Shown here piece by piece: positions 61,940 through 64,000 of a stretch of 64,000 nucleotides of DNA. The stretch comes from Peterkaempfera sp044755465 (lineage in GTDB: Bacteria > Actinomycetota > Actinomycetes > Streptomycetales > Streptomycetaceae). Within the stretch, counting starts at the first letter, position 1; every line of letters begins with the position of its first letter. A program made the position numbers and the translations under genes. The DNA lies in NCBI RefSeq assembly GCF_044755465.1, contig NZ_JBIVRB010000001.1, positions 248,001-312,000 on the forward strand. The letters are read 5' to 3'. Under the pieces are notes generated by a model, which made no database searches, was not told where the DNA came from, and was given only the letters and a program-made list of their open reading frames with translations.

Positions 61940-63157
61940 TCAGGGGCGGGCGGTCTCCGGCAGCATCGGCAGCGAGGCGCGGACCAGGAAGCCGCCGCCC
62001 GGCAGCGGCCCGGCGGTCAGCAGGCCGCCCAGCAGCTGGGCCCGCTCCCGCAGCCCGACCAGGCCGTGCCCGCCGCCGGGCAGCCGCAGCCGCTCGGCGC
62101 CGCCGTCCGGCGGCCCGTTGCGGACCTCCACCCGCAGCAGATCGCCCTCGGCGCGGACCAGCACCGCCACCTCGGCGCCCGGCGCATGCTTGCGGATGTT
62201 GGTCAGCGCCTCCTGCACGGTCCGGTACGCGGCCCGCTCGACCGCCTCCGGCCAGGCCCGGGAGCCCCACTCCAGCGCCGTACGGGCGTCCAGTCCGCTG
62301 CCGCCGATCAGCCCCGGCAGGTCCGCCAGGGTGGGCTGCGGGGTCAGCTCCCCGGTGGAGCCGCCGGCCGCCCGCAGCACGCCCACCATGTGGCGCAGCT
62401 CGTCCAGGGTGCGTACCGACAGCTCCCGGATGGTGCGGCCGGAGTCCTGGGCCACTGGGTCGGCCGAGCCGACCTGGAGCGCGCCGGCCTGGATGCTGAT
62501 CAGGCTGACCTGGTGCGAGACCACGTCGTGCATCTCCCGGGCCAGCCGGGCCCGCTCGGTGGCCAGCACCCGTTCGGCCAGCAGCCGCTGCTCGCGCCGG
62601 CGGCCGCGGGTCAGCTCCTCCAGCCGGGCGGTCAGCTCCGCGCGGGTGCGGACCAGCAGGCCCATCGCGGCCGGTCCGCCGGCCAGCATCAGGCACTCGA
62701 TGGCGAACAGGGCGGTGTCGCGGTCCAGGCTGATCGGCCAGTAGTCGCTGAACGGCCAGTGGAAGAACTCCGCCAGCGCGAAGAGCGCGGCGCACACCAC
62801 GATGGTCGGCATCGAGCGGCGGCGGGCGGCGACCGTGTATACGGCGGTCATCGGGGCTATCCAGATGAAGCCGAGCAGGGTGCCGGGCAGGGTGAGCAGC
62901 AGCACCGGGACCGGCCGGCGGTTGCGGACCAGCAGGGCCAGCGCGGCGAGGACGGAGGTGGCGGTCTGCAGGCTGCGGCCGAGCTCGTCCACCAGCGCCG
63001 CGTCCAGCAGCGACAGCAGGACCAGCACGGTGGTGGGCAGCCGGCGCACCCAGGCGCGGTCGATCCAGGCCCGGTCCACCCGGAGCCGGCCCATCCGCAG
63101 CCGGTCTGCCCGGAGCCGGCCCGTCCAGGTCCGCAGGCGGTGGGTGGTGCCGGTCAC
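61940..63157 (-). CDS. Two-component sensor histidine kinase (NarL-type, HisKA_3)
   Basis: This 405-residue membrane sensor has an Arg-rich N-tail with repeated RLR units, about five or six membrane helices (residues 42-170), then the HisKA_3 dimerisation domain with ERARLAREMHDVVSHQVSLI (phospho-accepting His210). The HATPase domain has YRTVQEALTNIRKHAPGAEV and GGGHGLVGLRERAQLL. The signal is unknown, since there is no distinct extracellular domain. The start at 63157 overlaps the response regulator stop by 4 bases (GTGA), so the pair is coupled. Confidence 0.93.
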   Translation of the reverse strand: MTGTTHRLRTWTGRLRADRLRMGRLRVDRAWIDRAWVRRLPTTVLVLLSLLDAALVDELGRSLQTATSVLAALALLVRNRRPVPVLLLTLPGTLLGFIWIAPMTAVYTVAARRRSMPTIVVCAALFALAEFFHWPFSDYWPISLDRDTALFAIECLMLAGGPAAMGLLVRTRAELTARLEELTRGRRREQRLLAERVLATERARLAREMHDVVSHQVSLISIQAGALQVGSADPVAQDSGRTIRELSVRTLDELRHMVGVLRAAGGSTGELTPQPTLADLPGLIGGSGLDARTALEWGSRAWPEAVERAAYRTVQEALTNIRKHAPGAEVAVLVRAEGDLLRVEVRNGPPDGGAERLRLPGGGHGLVGLRERAQLLGGLLTAGPLPGGGFLVRASLPMLPETARP

Positions 63158-63822
63158 AGGGCGGGGCCCGTGCCGTGGCCCCGGACCAGCCCGGCCCGGT
63201 GGGCGATCACCGCGGCCTGCACCCGGTTGCCCGCGCCGAGCTTGGCCAGGATGGCGCTGATGTGGTCCTTGACCGTGCCGGTGCCCAGGAAGAGCCGATC
63301 CGCGATCTCGGCGTTGGACAGGCCCTCGCCCAGCAGTGCCAGGACGTCCAGCTCCCTGGTGGTCATGCAGCGGACCTGGGCGGCGGCCTCGGCGTCCGGG
63401 CCGCCGCCGACATAGCCGCCGATCACGGTGGCGGTGACCGCGGGCGAGAGGATGTTGCCGCCGCCCGCCAGCACTCGTACGGCGTGTATCAACTGCTCGG
63501 GGGCGGTGTCCTTGAGCAGGAAGCCGGCTGCCCCGGCGCGCAGCGCGGTGCCGATGTACTCATCGGTGTCGAAGGTGCTGAGCATCGACACCACGGGCGG
63601 TTCGGTGAGGGAGCGCAGTTGCCGCAGCACCGTGATGCCGTCCACGTCGGGCATCCGGATGTCCAGCAGCACCACCTCCGGCCGGTGGGCGCGCACCGCG
63701 TCCACGGCGCCGCCGCCGGAGCAGGTGGCGACCACCTCGATGTCCGGGGCGGAGCCGACGATCAGTTCGAGGCCGGAGCGGACCAGGACCTCGTCGTCCA
63801 CGATGACGACGCGGATCGGCAC
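63154..63822 (-). CDS. Two-component response regulator, LuxR/NarL family
   Basis: This 222-residue regulator has a receiver domain (VVIVDDEVLVRSGLELIV; phospho-acceptor Asp54 in VLLDIRMPD; Lys104 in FLLKD) and a C-terminal LuxR helix-turn-helix (TTRELDVLALLGEGLSNAEI and GTGTVKDHISAILAKLGA). The GTG at 63822 follows AGGGAGGCAACC and gives the usual receiver start; the longer frame to 63939 merely reads through repeats. It is coupled to the kinase gene. Its targets are unknown. Confidence 0.95.
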   Translation of the reverse strand: MPIRVVIVDDEVLVRSGLELIVGSAPDIEVVATCSGGGAVDAVRAHRPEVVLLDIRMPDVDGITVLRQLRSLTEPPVVSMLSTFDTDEYIGTALRAGAAGFLLKDTAPEQLIHAVRVLAGGGNILSPAVTATVIGGYVGGGPDAEAAAQVRCMTTRELDVLALLGEGLSNAEIADRLFLGTGTVKDHISAILAKLGAGNRVQAAVIAHRAGLVRGHGTGPAL

Positions 63823-63846
63823 GGTTGCCTCCCTTGGCGGTTGAGC

Positions 63847-63893
63847 GCGGGGCGGTGCTTGCGCGGGGCGGTGCTTTACGCGGGGCGGTGCTT
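63847..63893. repeat. Three 14-bp direct repeats upstream of the response regulator
   Basis: GCGGGGCGGTGCTT occurs exactly at 63847-63860, 63863-63876 and 63880-63893, so the starts are 16 and 17 bases apart. The array is 25 bases upstream of the response regulator start. It may hold binding sites for that regulator or simply be a slippage repeat. The remaining 107 bases to the window end hold nothing I can identify. Confidence 0.75.
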
Positions 63894-64000
63894 GCGCGGG
63901 GGCGGGCGGCTGCGCGCCCCCACCCGAGGGTAGGAGCACCCGGTGGCGGCGGTCCGACCGGCCGGGGTGGCGGGGTGTCGGGATGGCTCCGGTGGGCGCA

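Overview
The window is the replication-origin (oriC) neighbourhood of a high-GC actinomycete, almost certainly a member of the Streptomycetaceae. The codon-position GC bias, frequent GTG starts, tRNA genes without encoded CCA, the 16-bp parS sequence built on TTTCACGTGAAA, a DnaA-box-rich oriC between dnaA and dnaN, and class E sortases, CrgA and a DLW-39 micro-protein all point there. The genus is not determined. Gene order also matches, largely gene for gene, the origin region of Mycobacterium tuberculosis (pcnA-murJ-sigM-trxBA-parBA-rsmG-jag-yidC-rnpA-rpmH-dnaA-dnaN-recF-gyrBA ... crgA-pknB-pbpA-rodA-pstP-fhaBA-tRNA-Leu). No rRNA, CRISPR array, insertion sequence or prophage was seen.

Layout. 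1-7.5 kb: a truncated class A penicillin-binding protein, a PadR regulator with its own operator, myo-inositol-phosphate synthase, an MFS exporter and two paralogous small membrane proteins. 7.5-19.8 kb: pcnA, a large DUF6049 surface protein, murJ, a membrane pseudokinase with a discoidin-like outer domain, an ECF sigma factor overlapping its zinc anti-sigma factor, and trxB-trxA behind a SigR-type promoter. 19.8-27.1 kb (minus strand): GNAT, parB-parA, rsmG, jag, yidC, yidD, rnpA, rpmH. 27.1-30.6 kb: dnaA and oriC. 30.6-40.6 kb: dnaN, gnd, recF, dciA, gyrB, gyrA and a DUF3566 membrane protein. 40.8-46.2 kb: tRNA-Ile, DLW-39, tRNA-Ala, an SDR/DUF2867 protein, DUF5324, a cyclophilin and a rhomboid protease. 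46.2-50.6 kb: an extra DnaA-box cluster, crgA, a DUF881 protein, a pabA-type amidotransferase and two sortases. 50.8-52.7 kb: two accessory DNA-binding-type genes. 52.8-61.2 kb (minus): pknB, pbpA, rodA, pstP, fhaB, fhaA. 61.7-63.9 kb: tRNA-Leu and a two-component system.

Functionally the region joins chromosome replication and segregation (dnaA, dnaN, dciA, gyrase, ParAB and nine parS-like sites) to membrane-protein insertion (YidC/YidD/Jag), redox control (TrxAB) and cell-wall growth and its Ser/Thr-kinase control (MurJ, pseudokinase, PknB, PstP, FhaA/B, PbpA, RodA, CrgA, sortases).

The most notable signals are: a DnaA-trio-like unwinding element (four CTA repeats next to two DnaA boxes and a GC spacer) at the dnaN side of oriC; a second cluster of four perfect DnaA boxes 16 kb away; parS sites inside coding sequence; a free-standing pseudokinase equivalent to the one fused to mycobacterial MviN; and the two-gene insertion between the sortases and pknB, one gene of which carries a perfect 12-bp inverted repeat. 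I did not find a clear-cut unknown system; the last item is the best candidate. All calls are from reading the sequence and recalled family knowledge; no search was run.
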